Source: JAGLSB01 sp023135955
Lineage (GTDB): Bacteria; Bacteroidota; Bacteroidia; Bacteroidales; GCA-2748055
Direction: 5' to 3'
Length of the DNA stretch: 27,762 bases
NCBI GenBank assembly: GCA_030673645.1
Contig: DAOVIO010000036.1
Span: forward strand, 1 to 27,762
Below, in pieces: positions 26,271 to 27,762 of the stretch; position 1 is the stretch's first letter, and each line of letters starts with the position of its first letter. The translations under genes and the position numbers were made by a program. The notes under the pieces are model-generated. The model saw nothing but the letters and a program-made list of their open reading frames with translations. It was not told the DNA's origin and made no database searches.

Positions 26271-27762
26271 ATGAGACCCGGAAGAATAAATATTATTTCA
26301 GGATGCATTTTGTCATTTTCGACAATTGTTTCATCACAGGCTCAAGAAGATAAAAGACCTAATATTATTTTTTTAATGGCCGATGATCTTGGAATTGCTG
26401 AAGTAGGCTATACCGGATTTAATGAGTATATAATTACTCCTAACATTGATAAGATGGTCTCTCAGGGTATTCGCTTTGACAGGTTTTATTCACAGGCACC
26501 TGTTTGTAGCCCTACGAGAGGAAGTGTTCTTACAGGCCGGCATCCTTTTCGTTATGGTATTTTTGAAGCAAATATTGGTTGTTTGAGACCGGAGGAAGTA
26601 GTTATGCCAGAAGTTCTGGGGGATATAGGATATACTACAGGGCACTTTGGGAAATGGCATCTCGGGGAAATAATAGACGGACTGGAAAGCAAAGGAATGT
26701 GTGAAGCAAATCCACTTGATTTTGGATATGATGAATTTTATGGCACACATCATAGCGTTCCTACAATAGATCCAAACTGGTATGTCACTGGTGAGCTTAC
26801 AATAGATTCAATTACTGGTCTCCCATTGGAGAAATATCTTACAAATGATGTAAAAGATTCTAAGGAACTATATAATTATCTTGAAACTATTGAGGAAAAT
26901 GGTGAGAAAAGAATTGTGCCGGTAAAACATAAACTTTATGGCGACGATTCCAGAATAATGATGAATGAAGCTATTGATTTCATTGACAATAATAAAGAGC
27001 AGCCATTCTTTACTACGATATGGTTTCATACTCCACACGAACCTGTTTATGCTACTGAAGAGCACAAAGAAATTTACAGACAGACTTATCCTGATGTTGA
27101 AATTTTTAGTGGTGCCGATAGTACAAGATATCTAAATTATTATGGAGCGGTTACTGCAATGGATGAGCAGATTGGAAGATTAAGGGATTCGTTGGAACAG
27201 TGGGGCCTGAGTGAAAATACAATGATCTGGTTTACTTCCGATAACGGTCCTACAAATGTTGGTACGACGGGAATATACAGGGGTGCGAAACGACACCTAT
27301 TTGAAGGTGGAGTGAGGGTGCCGGGTGTGCTTGTTTGGCCCGATAAGATTAAAGAATCGCGCATTGAAACTATGCTATGCTCTACTACCGATTATTTCCC
27401 TACAATTATTGATGCCCTTGGGCTCAATTATGAAAGTCAGGCAGCTTTGGATGGTATTAGTCTCATGCCGCTTATTGAAAATGAAATGAATGAACGCCCC
27501 GATTACTTTTTCTTTCAGTCGCACGGGTCAATGGTAGCTGCTAATAATGATTATAAATTAATGCGAGCCGGTTATAGTTCTTCTGTTACCAATGCTCTCG
27601 ATGCAAATATTATTGAAAATGAGGAAGAATGGATGCTTTTTGATATGCATGATGACTCAACAGAGAATAATAATACGGCGTATATGTTTCCTGAGCTTGT
27701 AGAAGAGATGAAAACGAGTCTGGCATTTTGGATGGACGATTGTTATAAATCCTTTAATGGCA
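26271..27762 (+). CDS. Family S1 formylglycine sulfatase, Cys-type (3' end cut by the window)
   Basis: ATG 26271 opens a frame that stays open to the window edge: 497 codons with no stop. The last residues (LAFWMDDCYKSFNG) look close to a natural C-terminus. A signal peptide (GCILSFSTIVSSQAQ) is followed by RPNIIFLMADDLGIAEVGY, with the metal-binding Asp pair D38/D39. The activation motif is C-S-P-T-R (79-83), then GSVLTGRHP, so Cys79 is the formylglycine precursor. Thr in the fourth position is a tolerated variant of the usual Ser. HFGKWHLGE and TSDNGPTN also match. It starts 34 nt after the Ser-type sulfatase and is probably co-transcribed. It is divergent from its neighbour (different motif and insertions), so a different sulfate position or sugar is likely. 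Confidence 0.92.
   Translation, partial: MRPGRINIISGCILSFSTIVSSQAQEDKRPNIIFLMADDLGIAEVGYTGFNEYIITPNIDKMVSQGIRFDRFYSQAPVCSPTRGSVLTGRHPFRYGIFEANIGCLRPEEVVMPEVLGDIGYTTGHFGKWHLGEIIDGLESKGMCEANPLDFGYDEFYGTHHSVPTIDPNWYVTGELTIDSITGLPLEKYLTNDVKDSKELYNYLETIEENGEKRIVPVKHKLYGDDSRIMMNEAIDFIDNNKEQPFFTTIWFHTPHEPVYATEEHKEIYRQTYPDVEIFSGADSTRYLNYYGAVTAMDEQIGRLRDSLEQWGLSENTMIWFTSDNGPTNVGTTGIYRGAKRHLFEGGVRVPGVLVWPDKIKESRIETMLCSTTDYFPTIIDALGLNYESQAALDGISLMPLIENEMNERPDYFFFQSHGSMVAANNDYKLMRAGYSSSVTNALDANIIENEEEWMLFDMHDDSTENNNTAYMFPELVEEMKTSLAFWMDDCYKSFNG

Noticed and set aside
1..27762. CRISPR arrays, tRNA/rRNA genes, insertion sequences or phage genes
   Set aside because: I saw no spaced repeats, RNA-gene motifs, transposase or terminal inverted repeats, although short elements could escape a reading by eye.

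Overview
The window comes from an AT-rich genome of the phylum Bacteroidota. The evidence is a complete SusC/SusD pair, a second TonB-dependent receptor paired with a DUF4249 lipoprotein, a Reg_prop/Y_Y_Y sensor-regulator, and a protein ending in a type IX secretion (T9SS) C-terminal sorting domain. The T9SS signal and the sulfatases suggest a marine or sediment member of the Marinilabiliales/Cytophagales kind rather than a classical gut Bacteroides. That placement is inference. I saw no tRNA, rRNA, CRISPR array or insertion sequence.

Layout: (1) 1-226, minus strand: the first 75 codons of a lipoprotein resembling heparinase II/III-family polysaccharide lyases. (2) 452-1227: an OmpA-like peptidoglycan-binding membrane protein and a small membrane/coiled-coil protein, 5 nt apart. 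(3) 1368-7818: a four-gene envelope operon of an unknown exported protein, a STN-type TonB-dependent receptor, a DUF4249 lipoprotein, and an MG2-like protein carrying a lone plug-like segment. (4) 7819-8143: a 325-bp gap. (5) 8144-21595: the core polysaccharide utilization locus (PUL) of SusC, SusD, a 1113-aa repeat protein with a T9SS tail, a small Lys-rich exported protein, a GH97 glycosidase and a GH36/clan GH-D-like glycosidase. (6) 21598-24447, minus strand: a membrane-spanning regulator that ends 2 nt from the last glycosidase. (7) 24701-27762: two formylglycine sulfatases, one Ser-type and one Cys-type; the second runs off the window.

Proposed working (inference): the regulator senses an oligosaccharide in the periplasm and switches on the locus. 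The T9SS protein, and SusD on the surface, bind the glycan; SusC imports oligosaccharides. The sulfatases remove sulfate esters, and GH97 plus the GH-D-like enzyme remove alpha-linked (probably galactosyl-type) residues. The likely substrate is a sulfated, alpha-galactoside-containing polysaccharide. No endo-acting enzyme is visible, so depolymerisation would have to come from outside this window.

The most noteworthy points are these. The regulator joins a periplasmic propeller sensor directly to an AraC-type DNA-binding domain, with no kinase or receiver. A 21-bp-phased direct repeat lies between it and the sulfatases and looks like an AraC-type operator. The usual surface glycan-binding lipoprotein is replaced by a T9SS-secreted multi-repeat protein.
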